64,000 nucleotides of DNA from CAWCKS01 sp963796195 (GCA_963796195.1 CAWCKS010000005.1:62001-126000), one strand, 5' to 3'. Positions 17,612 to 27,469 are shown, counted from the first letter of the stretch. Numbers and translations are program-made. Notes: generated from the sequence alone by a model not told the origin.

Positions 17612-18430
17612 ATGTTCTTTGCCATTGGAGCTGCCTCATCCGCGATCGACCTGTTGTCGTCGCTCACCTCGTCATTGTCGTCTCCATCAACGTCAAACGG
17701 GCAGACCGGGATCGTGCCGGCCAGTTCGTTCTCGATCACAAGTCCGACCACCACGACGTCGGCCTCGACGACCGCGGGAGCTGCCGCCGGCAGCCAGCTG
17801 TCGCCGGCGACGTGGAACACGCTGCTGACAGCGCAGTCGCAGGGGCAGAGCGGTCCCACCGGTCGCAGCGCGGCGCTCAACGACCTGTTCTCGCAGATCG
17901 ACACCAACGGCGACGGCCAGATCACCAAGACGGAATTCGAGAACGCGCTCGGCGCCGGGGGCACCAACCTGCAAATGGCCGACGACGTGTTCAACAAGAT
18001 GGACCTCAACGGCGACGGCAGCATCTCCAAGGACGAGATGTCGCAATCGCTGGAGAAGAGCGGCCGTCACCATCACCACCATCACGCCGGCGGCGGGGGC
18101 GATGCGGGCGGCGCGGGGAGTGCAGGCGGAGCAGGAAGTGCAGGCGGAGCGGGAAGCGCGGGCGGAGCCGGGAACGGCGGCGCCCTGATGCAGGCGATCC
18201 AGGGTGCGACCAGCACATCGGCCACCAACAGCGACGGCTCGACCACAACGACGCTGACCTATGCCGACGGCACCAAGATCACGATGACGCAGCCGGCGGC
18301 GAGCTCATCTTCGACAACGTCGACCGGCAACAATGCGATCCAGTCGTACAACTTCACCGAACGCCTGATCCAGCGTCAGGCCCAGGCGATCGCCGCCAAC
18401 GCGCAGCAATCGCTGTCGATGAGCGTGTGA
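17612..18430 (+). CDS. EF-hand calcium-binding protein with His tract and Gly/Ala repeats
   Basis: A 272-residue protein with two EF-hands: LFSQIDTNGDGQITKTEFE near residue 95 and VFNKMDLNGDGSISKDEM near residue 131, both with a full set of acidic loop positions. After the second hand come six consecutive histidines and a Gly-Ala-Ser repeat (SAGGAG units) near residues 158-190. The C-terminal third is Ser/Thr-rich. The N-terminus is weakly hydrophobic with Ser-rich stretches and has no clear signal peptide; export by a nonclassical route is possible but unproven. A strong sigma-54-type promoter precedes it. Confidence 0.85.
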   Translation: MFFAIGAASSAIDLLSSLTSSLSSPSTSNGQTGIVPASSFSITSPTTTTSASTTAGAAAGSQLSPATWNTLLTAQSQGQSGPTGRSAALNDLFSQIDTNGDGQITKTEFENALGAGGTNLQMADDVFNKMDLNGDGSISKDEMSQSLEKSGRHHHHHHAGGGGDAGGAGSAGGAGSAGGAGSAGGAGNGGALMQAIQGATSTSATNSDGSTTTTLTYADGTKITMTQPAASSSSTTSTGNNAIQSYNFTERLIQRQAQAIAANAQQSLSMSV

Positions 18431-18479
18431 GACCGCCGCGCTCTATAACTTTTAATCCTCACCTTAGGCGGCGCACGAG

Positions 18480-19325
18480 CGTGGCCAGGCGGCTAGCTGC
18501 TGTTTCGCGGTAGCGATTGACGTGCAGCGAGGCTAGCTGCGATGAGCGGGTGAGAGCGCGAAGAGAGGAGATACAGTCGCTGTTGTAGTTATATCGAGCA
18601 ACGGAGAGGGAGACGATCGTTGAAAGCCTGGATAGTAAAAGTCCCAAGGCTGGGCGATACAGTCTATCGTACAAGGGGGCGAGCAACTGGCAGGCGTAGC
18701 GGAAGCGAACCAGTGAAGCCACGAAATCTACGGCGCGCGCGAAACGGATTGCGGGAGTGTCGGGAGTGCGGAGCGTTGGTCAATCGGCGAAGGCAATGTC
18801 GGCATCGAAGTTCGGACATCGATGTGGACTCCGGGGTCGGAGAGGACGGCATGCCAGGAAGGAATGAGCAGTGAAAGCGCGGAACCACTCGCGGGTCGCC
18901 TGGCGCTCGCGCACAGCGAAGGCATCGCGTATAAGCCGCGATGCGGTGAAATCGTGATGTGCCTGCGAGTGGGACGGATGGGGCTGATTAAGTGACGACG
19001 GTTCGGGACACTATAACCCGGACTTGAGCGAGGGCCCTGAGGCGAAGGAGGCATCACCTCCTAGGCGGTGCATTATCGAGTTCGCGGCCTGACACAGAGC
19101 GGGACTACCGTAGTGGCCACGAGGTGCACGAAGGGCGAAAACAAACCGATCGTCGGTCAGCGCATGCCGGGAGCAGGCTTAAGCTGATTGAAGCGCCGGG
19201 AAGGTCTCGCCTGATACGCCAGCCTTCCAGCCGTACTGGGGAAAACCCGCGTACGGAATGATAGGGGGGATCGAGGAAACGTCGGCATCATTCGAAGCTC
19301 GGTCCGCGCCTCGATCCCACCCGAC
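18480..19325 (+). mobile_element. Group II intron-like element without maturase gene
   Basis: No coding frame is credible here, but the 3' end has group II intron architecture. A domain V-like hairpin at about 19228-19256 begins AGCC, has a CCGTA/TACGG lower stem (19231-19235, 19252-19256), a two-base CG bulge and a GGG/CCC upper stem with an A-rich loop. Domain VI follows: 13 pairs (19264-19276 with 19309-19322) broken only by a single bulged A at 19319, seven bases from a plausible 3' end CCCGAC at 19325. The domain V loop has one base more than usual and a U is unpaired. The 5' end could not be fixed, so the start given is approximate. Confidence 0.55.
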
Positions 19326-19361
19326 CAACTGAGACAGCCAACGCCTTAGCTGGCCGGGGAC

Positions 19362-19899
19362 ATGATAATGGACCGGTTCGTGGTGATCTCAGGATGCTCG
19401 GGTGGCGGCAAGTCGACGCTGCTCGCCGAACTCGCGCGCCGCGGCCTTGCGGTGATCGCCGAGCCCGGTCGGCGCATTGTCAGGGCAGAACTGCAATGCG
19501 GAGGTCGGGCGCTGCCCTGGGTTGACCCGGTCGCGTTCGCGCGCCGCGCTGTCGCGATGTCTCTCGCCGACCGCGCCACGGCTGCCGCCGCTGACGGATG
19601 GGTGTTCTCGACCGTGGACTGATCGATGCGGCGAGCGCCCTGCAGCAAATGACCGGGGAGCCAGCCCTCACGACACTCGGCGACGCTCACCGCTCCCATC
19701 GCCGCGTCTTCGTTGCGCCGCCATGGCCCGAGATTTTTCGAGGTCGACACAGAGCGCCGCCATGGACTTGCTGCCGCGCTCGCCGAGTACGAGCGACTTT
19801 GTGTTGACTACCCGGCTCTCGGTTATGAGATCGTCATACTGCCCAAGGTCAGCATCGCCGAGCGCGCCGATACTCGTGCTGAAAGTGCTGTCGCTATGA
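19362..19899 (+). pseudogene. AAA family P-loop ATPase, frameshifted
   Basis: Starts ATG at 19362 with FVVISGCSGGGKSTLLAELA (Walker A) and EPGRRIVRAEL, then LPWVDPVAFARRAVAMSLAD, matching a family of small predicted nucleotide kinases/ATPases. After DGWVF one base is missing near 19609, so the DRGLIDAASALQQMTGEPAL part lies in another frame. An extra T in the TTTTT run near 19735 restores the first frame (FEVDTERRHGLAAALAEYE, GYEIVILPKVSIAERAD). A third shift near 19880 gives the expected C-terminus LVLKVLSL ending at 19899. It lies 37 bp after the intron-like element. Confidence 0.75.
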
Positions 19900-19987
19900 G
19901 GCAAAGCGAAAGACTTGGGCTCGCTGCGAGTATTTCGCCTTTTGAACCCAACGCGGACATCTAATCAGGTCTCGTTTAGTTCAATGA

Positions 19988-20474
19988 CTATTCCGGGTAG
20001 AAGCCTGAGGCTACCAAGCCCGGAGCGCCATCGATTGTTACCTTCTTCACGAAGGTCCATTTTTGCGAAGCCTCAGTCTGTCCCGGCTTCGGAAACATGT
20101 AATCGACCGACCCTGATCCTTTCGTTGCAGCTGTCTTTATCATTTCATTATGAAGTAGCTTGCCCTTTGCATCCTTTTGACTGCTCACGTTAGTTCCTTC
20201 ACGCTGCGGAAAAGCGGGATTGAGCAATACGTTCGCGTTCATATCGTAGACAAAGAGATACATGTCACCGTGGTACCACTCGCTATCTTTCTTTCTGAAA
20301 TCCTCGAAAGCTGCCTTTCCCTTATTGTCGATGAGTGCTGCTGCCTTGATTGACCAGCGCTTCGACTTCTTTTGCTTTTTCTGATGGAGGCGGACCTTGC
20401 TGAGAAAATACCGGTGAGGCAGTCACGACAAATGTCGCAAGCGCGAGCCCCACGAATAGAGCATTGGCGTTCAT
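19988..20474 (-). pseudogene. Secreted cache-domain protein, one frameshift
   Basis: ATG at 20474 opens a signal peptide (MNANALFVGLALATFVVTAS) and a short linker. Near 20355 one extra base shifts the frame; the rest (AALIDNKGKAAFEDFRKKDS, MYLFVYDMNANVLLNPAFP, WTFVKKVTIDGAPGLVASGF) is a single-cache sensory domain. Corrected, it gives 161 residues without a transmembrane or output domain, so it is a free periplasmic ligand-binding protein of unknown ligand. GC content looks lower than that of the neighbours. Confidence 0.75.
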
Positions 20475-20783
20475 TGGGAACCTTCCTATGACTTTAGGTA
20501 GTGTGTCGCCCCTGCTAGTGACGAAGAGACATCGCGGAGCATAGCGCAAGACGGGACTATGTTTCGTCATGTCTGCTGAGACCGAAAATCGCAGTCGCGG
20601 AGCGTCGAACGACGAGTTAATTTTTTGCTAAAATGAATGTTGGACATAGCGAAAATTTATCGTCTTGAACAGGGACTGCGCAAGTCCGAGATAGCTGCGT
20701 TTTTGAGATAGAGGCTACATTCCAAGAAAATCGTTTGAGGGCGACGGACAAGAAAGTTGCGCATAAGCGCATGAAGAAGACCG
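20475..20783. other. Intergenic, promoter region of divergent genes
   Basis: A 309-bp AT-richer stretch between the divergent cache and cupin genes. No coding frame or strong dyad was recognised; it must hold both promoters. Confidence 0.5.
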
Positions 20784-21449
20784 ATGCGACCGCTCATACC
20801 AACAGGTGGCCAGCGCGCTGTCATTTTGGCGCTCTCGCTCTTCTTGGGGATAGGGCTTTTGTCTGTGCCTTCGCCAGTTGCCGCGCAGGCGCAATACATT
20901 GTCCAGCCAGTGGCGGAAATGAAGGTGAAGCAACTTCCAAAGGGCGAATTATATTGGCACGTCGAAAGCTTCCCGACGCTGGATGAAGCCAAGGCCGCTG
21001 CGCCGCCCTATCGCTGGAACCCGGACACCGTCAGCTACCACGGGTTGCCTTCGCTGACTGCTGAGGTCGCCGACAAAGCGTGGCTCTTCACACTCGGTCC
21101 GAAGGGCGGTGCAACGGCCGGCGGAACGAAGGTCGCGGAGATCGGACCCGTTCCTCCGCTCAGCGCGCCCGAGTACCTCCTGCGCGTGAACTACGGCCAT
21201 GGGCCGTCGGGTGCAAAGACACCGGTGCATACGCATCCAGGCTCCGAAGCATTTTATGTTGTTGCTGGCAGGTTGGGCCAACGGACTCCGGAGGGAGTGA
21301 TGAACGTCGAGGCCGGGCACTCAATGAACGGACATTCGGCCGGAATGACAATGGAGGTTTTCAACAGTGGGACGACAGAATTAGATGGCCTCATAAAGTT
21401 TGTCGTCGACGCAACCAAGCCATTCTCGGAGCCGGCCAAATTCGAGTAA
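20784..21449 (+). CDS. Secreted cupin-domain protein
   Basis: A 221-residue protein with an N-terminal hydrophobic signal (AVILALSLFLGIGLLSVPSP, cleavage near AAQAQ). The C-terminal cupin_2 domain carries the metal-binding HTHPGSEAFYVVAGRLGQRT motif and a second conserved half, GHSMNGHSAGMTMEVFNSG. Function is unknown; many such proteins are small-molecule binders. It is one of the few intact genes in the 18.5-25.5 kb accessory stretch. Confidence 0.82.
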   Translation: MRPLIPTGGQRAVILALSLFLGIGLLSVPSPVAAQAQYIVQPVAEMKVKQLPKGELYWHVESFPTLDEAKAAAPPYRWNPDTVSYHGLPSLTAEVADKAWLFTLGPKGGATAGGTKVAEIGPVPPLSAPEYLLRVNYGHGPSGAKTPVHTHPGSEAFYVVAGRLGQRTPEGVMNVEAGHSMNGHSAGMTMEVFNSGTTELDGLIKFVVDATKPFSEPAKFE

Positions 21450-22217
21450 TGACCGCTATTGTGAAGATTTACGGATGAAGGCACATGATAGCAGCGCTAC
21501 GCACACGGGGGCCGGCGTCTGAAAGCCTCTAATGGAGGAAACCGCGGGAGGTGGGGCGAGATGGCGCGTCATATACTAATGGGGATTTGACGACTGTCGT
21601 GCCTGAGTGCGAGTACAACTTTTCCGACATTGGCACGAACTTTGCGAATGGGGGAAAACGCTTTTCGCCAGCTGTGTAATTTCAAAGAGTTACGCGTTGT
21701 AAAAAAGGCACATATCACAACTTGTACGTTAGGTGCCTGATGGCAGCCTTTGTACCGCATTGGCCGAACAAATACTTCCACGTGACAGCGTTCAACGGAA
21801 TTGTTTCAAGTTCGCCTTATACACCACTCGCGTCATGACTGCATCGCCAATCGCATCGGTTCGGGTATTCGAAACCGTCCACGATGCAGTTGTCGTCTCG
21901 CTACGTTCGGTGCACCCCCAAAGCCGTCGATGATAGATAACGCGACCATCATGCTGAACGATCGTCGGTTCTGCGGTCCTGCTTCTGGCCCCTCATTGTT
22001 AGGTAAGACGCATCATCGTTCCATCCATCGCTGATGCTGTGGACGGCCATGCCGCCCGCCGCAGCGCCCTACCGCGCGAGCGGTTTAGTCCAATGGCACA
22101 TCGGTGCGCTGCGGAGCTTGGTCGCTATCGGGGGCATAGCGGACATGGCCGGGCTGGCTGCTGTTTCGACCCGGTAGCAAATGACCCAAAGCCGTAATGG
22201 AACAGGTTCTCAAACGC
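21450..22217. other. Long noncoding stretch
   Basis: About 770 bp between the cupin gene and a terminator, without a recognisable gene on either strand. It contains a strong sigma-54-type promoter at 21631-21645. Near 22094-22140 a short segment (GGCACAT ... TTGGTCGCTATCGGG) is shared with 25209-25252. Confidence 0.6.
21631..21646 (+). promoter_or_regulatory. Orphan sigma-54-type promoter
   Basis: TGGCACG-AACT-TTGC matches every fixed position of the RpoN consensus, reading rightward. The next 550 bp hold no recognisable gene, so its transcript is either noncoding or belonged to a lost gene. Confidence 0.6.
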
Positions 22218-22247
22218 AAAGAGCCCCGGCCGCTGCTGGGGCTCTTT
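22218..22247 (-). terminator. Rho-independent terminator, possibly bidirectional
   Basis: AAAGAGCCCC/GGGGCTCTTT stem with a ten-base GC-rich loop, between the noncoding stretch and the end of the DUF1254 pseudogene. It suits termination of the minus-strand gene 65 bp away. Confidence 0.8.
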
Positions 22248-22311
22248 CATGACCAGCTTCATTCTTGGCGCGAGGTGGCGACGGGTCCTGTTGGATCCTC
22301 TCCTCTTTGCC

Positions 22312-23949
22312 TCATTTCATGCAGTCGCGGACGAACTCGATCCTTGCGGCAACGTCCAGCTTCTTCGCTTCGGCGCGCGTGCGGCACTCTTCGCGCTTGT
22401 CGAGACGCATCTCGACCTTTTGCAGATCGTCGTCCCGCAGCAGTTCGATTTCGCCGGGCCGCCACGTCTTGTTGAACCAGGGCTCCAGCGGTCCGTAGAG
22501 GCGAAGGATCATGAACCAGCCCTTGCCGGGAAGTGTCTGGACCCAGTTGGTTTCCTAGCCCTGCGGGAGCCTTGGGACCAAAATACACATCCACCGAACC
22601 ATCTGCATTGACCTAGCAGTCCCTTCGTCTGGCTGCTCACGCTCGGCGCCTTCTGATTCGTCTGCACCATCGAGCGGGTCTGGTTGTCATAGACAATCAC
22701 CGACCAGAAGTCCTTGACGGGGACGTTGGGCGGCAGGTGCATGCTTGTAGGTCTTTCCCCCGGCGAATGGATGGCCGTCGACTGTCCTGCACCGACCAGG
22801 GATACTGCGAACCCTCGCCAACCATCTTCATTTCCATCGCCGGCGTCACGCCCGTCGCGAAATAGTAATACAGGATGTAGCCATCGAGGTTCGTGACGCC
22901 CGGGCGAACGCTCGAATTTGTAGCCGCCGAAGAACGGCAGCCGCCACGTGCTATCCAGGATAGAAGTAGGCGTCCTGGTCCACGCATCTTGAAGGCAATC
23001 GTGCGGGCCGTCACCGCGCCGATGTTGGCCGCATCGGTGAGAATTTTCTTCATGCGCTGCGTCAGGATTAAACGGCTTGCCCTTGACGATGCCGATGGAT
23101 GCAAACAGCCCGAGCGTGGTCGGGTCCTGAGCCTGCGACGGGTTCTTCCTGAATGACGTCGTTCAGAAGAGACCAGAACGAATAGTCACCCGGTGCTACG
23201 AAATTCGACGGTTTGCCCGAGGCATTGACGAACTTCATCGCTGGCGGGTTGGCGACTTCGGAGAGCTGATAGATCTTCAGCTGTTTCCTTCACTAAGTCG
23301 ACGCCTGGTTTCGGCGAGCCATCGACCAGAAAGGAGCGGAAGAAGAACCAGTTTCCGAAAGTGTTCGGCCGGACGATGTTGTAACCCGCGGGCGATATCG
23401 CCCTGTATAGCCGGGCGGAAGCATCAGATACTTGCCGCCTTTGCCCTTGTCTGCGCCTGTGATGCCGATATCGGCCACCCAGCGATAGCAGAAGTCGTTC
23501 ATCGCCGCCGAGAACTTTGGGCGGAATCTCGATGACGAACGGACCATTGTGCAGAGTCGATCCAGATGAAACTGTAGACCGTGTTGTCATTGGCGGTCAG
23601 CTCGACCGTCTTCGTGCATCGACCAGATTTTCCCAGATGACATCCGTGGGGTTGTCAGGTCCGAACTGGCGGAAGCGATGCACCATGCCGGCCTGATTCA
23701 CGATCGGAAGGGCGAGCAGATAAGCCTGCAAGAGCCCGCGAGGCATCGAGATTGTCATAGATTTTCTCAGGCGGTCGCGTCATCGGGATATCCGTATGAA
23801 AGGTTGAGCTTGCCGATCGAGCTGTCGATCTTGTTGGGGACTGCGACACCCGGCGCGATCGGTGTTTGATAGGTGTAGGTCTGTGCCGGCGCGCCGCCAG
23901 AGCAGATGCACCACATTGCAAGCCCCGCGATGATGGTCCTGGCCTTCAC
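22312..23949 (-). pseudogene. DUF1254/DUF1214 secreted protein, multiply frameshifted
   Basis: The N-terminus (GTG at 23949) has a signal peptide ending CSGGAPAQ, then TYTYQTPIAPGVAVPNKIDS. Successive pieces in different frames match the DUF1254 family: PPEKIYDNLDASRA, NGPFVIEIPPKVLG, GVTNLDGYILYYYFATGVTP, HLPPNVPVKDFWSVIVYDNQ and the DUF1214 end ILRLYGPLEPWFNKTWRPGE. At least six frame changes are needed to read one protein of about 540 residues. This is far more damage than in other frameshifted genes here, so real decay is likely for this gene. The divergent AraC gene may be its regulator. Confidence 0.8.
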
Positions 23950-24072
23950 TGTCAGCTCCAATCCTGAAATGCGTTCCTGCGACTGAATTGGCCGTCCGGT
24001 CCGGACACGCTCGATCGCGGGGTTTGACTTAAATGAAAAACCGGCGCACCGATTCAGAATTTCGGACACGCC

Positions 24073-25130
24073 ATGAAAAATATTTACAAGACGCACGCGC
24101 CCCAGCGCATGGGTCCTTTGACCGGCATCCCCGCGCTGCTTGCCGAATTGGGCGTGCCGCTGAAATCGGCACTGGCCGGGCTATCGCTCGATCCCGAACT
24201 CTTTTCGGATCTGGAACGGCTTATCCCATACGCGACAGCGTCGGAGGTTCTTCATCGATGCGCGCGGCTCTCGAACTGCGACAGCTTCGGTCTCATCCTT
24301 GGCTCGCGCCACGACCATCGGTCTCTGGGGGTGCCGGACTATGGATGCAGAATGCGCCCGATCTGGAGACAGCGCTCGTCGGCTTTGTGGCGCTTCAAAA
24401 GGGCAATTCACGGGGAGCTTCGGTCTATCTTCATCGCTACGGCGACACAGTCGTCTTTGGCTACGGGATCTACGAACGCGGCGTCGTGGCTCACGAGCAG
24501 GCTTATGCAATGATTGCAGCATTGATCTTCAACATGGTCCGGTCCCTGAAGGACGGCGCTGCGCAGCCTGTAGAAATCCTGCTTTCGTTCCGCTGCCCCA
24601 TCGAGACGAAACCCTATTCGGAGTTCTTTGGAGTCCCCATCTGTTTCGATCAGCCGGAAACCGGCCTCGTGCTTCCAATGTCGGCGCTTGGCGCCCCGAT
24701 CGGGGGAGCGCGTCCCGAAGAGATGAAGCGCCTTGAACATCTCGCCAGTGTCATGGCCCCCGCGAGCCAGAGTGCATGGACCGACAGGGTGAGGCACGCG
24801 CTCCGCCCGCTACTCCTGCGCAACGAGCCGACCACCGCCTCGACCGCCGAGCAGCTGTCTGTGAACGTCAGGACCCTGTCCCGGCGCCTCGCCCGCGAGG
24901 GAACAAGCTATCAGGCAATCCTCGATGACGTGCGTTACGCGATGGCGTGCGAATTGCTCGCCGTCACGGACATGACAATCGGCGAAATCGCGGACGCCAT
25001 GTTCTACTCGGCACATGACCTGTTCATCGATTGCTTCCGCAGCTGGAGTGGCGTTGTCCTCTCGGCGTGGCGGAGCGTCGCTCGCTTGACGGATGAAGGT
25101 GAACGTTTCGGTGTGTCGAGGCTGACGTGA
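24073..25130 (+). pseudogene. AraC family transcriptional regulator, one frameshift
   Basis: ATG at 24073 starts the arabinose-binding-like regulatory half (MGPLTGIPALLAELGVPLKS, LILGSRHDHRSLG). One base is missing near 24334; the second frame continues LWMQNAPDLETALVGFVAL to the C-terminal helix-turn-helix pair (TAEQLSVNVRTLSRRLAREG, MTIGEIADAMFYSAHDLFID, SWSGVVLSAWRS). Corrected, it is about 352 residues, typical of the OruR/AraC_binding_2 group. It is divergent from the DUF1254 pseudogene; GTCCGG-T-CCGGAC at 23994-24006 in the gap may be an operator. Confidence 0.82.
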
Positions 25131-25525
25131 TCGATCCTGATTTCAATGACGAACTGAAAACAAGAGCGCTGGAGGTCTTGGAAGGATCGAAAGTTACATG
25201 TCGCCTTTTGGCACATAGCGTCATTTCGCTGTGTTGCGGAATTTGGTCGCTATCGGGACATTGCAAACTCTGGCAAGCCGACCGCCCGGCAGCTGCTTCA
25301 CCACGGGGCTTTCTTGGATTTTTCCCACCCCGAAAATAATGGTGGCCGGCAAGACTGGCGAAGCAATTGCTTCGCCATAGGCATCCAGTAACCACCTGCG
25401 TTGCAGATTGATCGATAGACAGGGGTTACTGGATTGCCCGGTCATAGGTGAGCGAAGCGACGCCATTCTTCGAACGGCTATGCCGGGCGATGACCGCTGA
25501 TGGGTTCGGCCCGGACAACAACGTC
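25131..25525. other. Intergenic, no gene seen
   Basis: About 395 bp between the AraC gene and the end of the P1 peptidase gene. It contains a short segment shared with 22094-22140 and marks the right edge of the accessory region. No coding frame was recognised. Confidence 0.5.
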
Positions 25526-26524
25526 CTACTTCCCGAACCGATCCTTCCATGACGGCAGCGCGCCGGGGAAGGGTAGCGCGGTCGCCTCATAGACGCCGCG
25601 CGCGATCGCGCGGGCCATCACGTTCGCCGCGACCGCGCCGAGTTCGGTCAAGCCAGCGCCGGGATCGACCGGCTTTACGCCGGTTGACGCTGCAAACACC
25701 ACGTCGCCATCGAGCGGCGCGTGCACGGGATAGATCGCGCGGGCAAAGCCGGTTTGCGCGATGATCGCGAGTCGCTTGGTCTGCGCCTTGTCGAGCCTGG
25801 CGTCGGTGACGACGACGGCGATGGTGGTGTTCTCGCCGGCTGACGCTGCCGCGCCGCCTTTCAAGCGGACCCTCAGCATATCCTGCGTAAACCTCGCGGG
25901 CAGGCCCCGTCCGCCGAACTCGTTGTTGGTCTCGAACGGCGCTGCCCAGAACCATGGGCCGTCGCCGACGATGGTGCTGCCGACCGCGTTGACGACTGCG
26001 AGCGCCGCGACGGTGATGCCGCCAGCGGTCTTTGCCGAGGCGGAGCCAAGGCCGCCCTTCAGCGTCGCTGTATTTGCACCGAGGCCGGCACCGACGCTGC
26101 CGAGCGCAAAGTTCTCGCTCGCGGCATCGGCAGCGGCATAGCCGAGATCGCGGAACGGCGGAAAACGTCCCCACTTCTTGTCGCCGCCATTGAGCATGTC
26201 GAAGATGATGGCGCCGGTGACGAGCGGCACGAGGGCGTCGCGCAAGCGAAAGCCGCGGCCGCGTTCGGTGAGCCAGGCCTGCACGCCGCCGCCGGCTTCG
26301 AGGCCGTGAGCGGAGCCGCCGGACAGAGCGAACCCGTCGATGGCCTCGACCGTGTTGACGAGGTCGAGCAGCACGGCATCGCGCACGCCGGGCCCGCCGC
26401 CGCGGACGTCCATCGCCGCAATCACGGGGCGATCGAACAAAACAGCGGTGGTGCCGGAGGCGACCTTGTCGTCCTGGGCATGGCCCACGGTTACGCCAGT
26501 GACGTCAGTGAGGAGATTCTTCAT
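25526..26524 (-). CDS. P1 family peptidase (DmpA/aminopeptidase-esterase type)
   Basis: A 332-residue member of the self-processing P1 (DmpA-like) N-terminal nucleophile hydrolases, which release N-terminal residues from short or beta-peptides. Recognisable are DVTGVTVGHAQDD, FDRPVIAAMDVRGGGPGVRD, the FALSGGSAHGLEAG loop and GVGAGLGANT-type glycine stretch. The likely cleavage and nucleophile region is ASAGENTTIAVVVTDARLD, with Thr in place of the usual Ser. It stands alone, divergent from ccdA. Confidence 0.88.
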   Translation of the reverse strand: MKNLLTDVTGVTVGHAQDDKVASGTTAVLFDRPVIAAMDVRGGGPGVRDAVLLDLVNTVEAIDGFALSGGSAHGLEAGGGVQAWLTERGRGFRLRDALVPLVTGAIIFDMLNGGDKKWGRFPPFRDLGYAAADAASENFALGSVGAGLGANTATLKGGLGSASAKTAGGITVAALAVVNAVGSTIVGDGPWFWAAPFETNNEFGGRGLPARFTQDMLRVRLKGGAAASAGENTTIAVVVTDARLDKAQTKRLAIIAQTGFARAIYPVHAPLDGDVVFAASTGVKPVDPGAGLTELGAVAANVMARAIARGVYEATALPFPGALPSWKDRFGK

Positions 26525-26661
26525 ATCAGCGTCCCAATCGGAACGAGATGATCGCAGCCAGCGCTAGGACGTCAACCATTTCACCAGCCGCCCGTTCACA
26601 TCGCGGCGATGGATGGCCCTGCGGGCTTGCCATGGCGAGCGGTTACGTCGCATCTAGCCGC

Positions 26662-27459
26662 ATGATTTATAACGTCTCGGTCGTCGCCGCATTTCTCGCC
26701 GGCCTCGTCAGCTTCCTGTCGCCATGCGTACTGCCGCTGGTGCCGCCGTATCTCGTCTACCTCGCCGGCGCGACCATCGAGCACGTGGCGGCCGGCGAGG
26801 CGCCGGCGGCGTCGCGCCGCGCGGTGATGCTGTCGGCGCTGCTGTTCGTGTGCGGCTTCGCCACCGTCTTCGTCGCGCTCGGCGCGGTCGCGAGCTCGCT
26901 CGGCCAGGCGGTGCAGGCGTTTCAGCTCTGGCTGATCGACCGCATGGCTGCGCTTGGCACAGCAACCGGCCTGCCGATCCCCTCGGTGCCGCCGCTGACG
27001 CTGCTCGCCGGCATCGTCATCATCATCATGGGGCTGCACTTTCTCGGGCTGACGCGGATCGGTTTCCTGATGCGCGAGGGCCGGCCCGGAATGGCGAAGC
27101 CGGTTGGCCTGTGGGGCGCCTACCTGATGGGGCTCGCGTTTGCGTTCGGCTGGACGCCGTGCATCGGGCCGATCCTGACCACGATCCTTGCGGTGGCGGC
27201 GTCGGAATCGAGCGTCGGGCAGGGCATGATCCTGCTCGCGATCTATTCGGCCGGGCTCGGCATTCCCTTCCTGCTCGCGGCGTTCGGGATCGAGAGTTTT
27301 GCTGCGATGTTCGCCCGCTTCAAACACCAGCTGCAGAATGTCGAGCGCGCGATGGGGGCGCTGCTCGTGCTCGCCGGCGTCGCCTTCATCACCAACGCCA
27401 CCACCTACATGGCGAACTGGCTGATCGACACGTTTCCGGTGCTGAGCCGGATTGGGTGA
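26662..27459 (+). CDS. ccdA: Cytochrome c biogenesis protein CcdA
   Basis: A 265-residue inner-membrane thiol-disulfide transporter that carries reducing power from cytoplasmic thioredoxin to the periplasm. Six helices are predicted. The two redox cysteines are seen in FLSPCVLPLVPPYLVY (first helix) and FAFGWTPCIGPILTTILAV (fourth). ATG at 26662 begins right at the first helix; upstream in-frame starts would add about 38 unconserved residues. No thioredoxin or cytochrome c gene adjoins it. Confidence 0.92.
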   Translation: MIYNVSVVAAFLAGLVSFLSPCVLPLVPPYLVYLAGATIEHVAAGEAPAASRRAVMLSALLFVCGFATVFVALGAVASSLGQAVQAFQLWLIDRMAALGTATGLPIPSVPPLTLLAGIVIIIMGLHFLGLTRIGFLMREGRPGMAKPVGLWGAYLMGLAFAFGWTPCIGPILTTILAVAASESSVGQGMILLAIYSAGLGIPFLLAAFGIESFAAMFARFKHQLQNVERAMGALLVLAGVAFITNATTYMANWLIDTFPVLSRIG

Positions 27460-27469
27460 CAGTGAGCCG

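Noticed and set aside
18459..19057. Short minus-strand open frames in the intron-like region
   Set aside because: No ribosome sites, no conserved motifs; RNA structure explains the region better.
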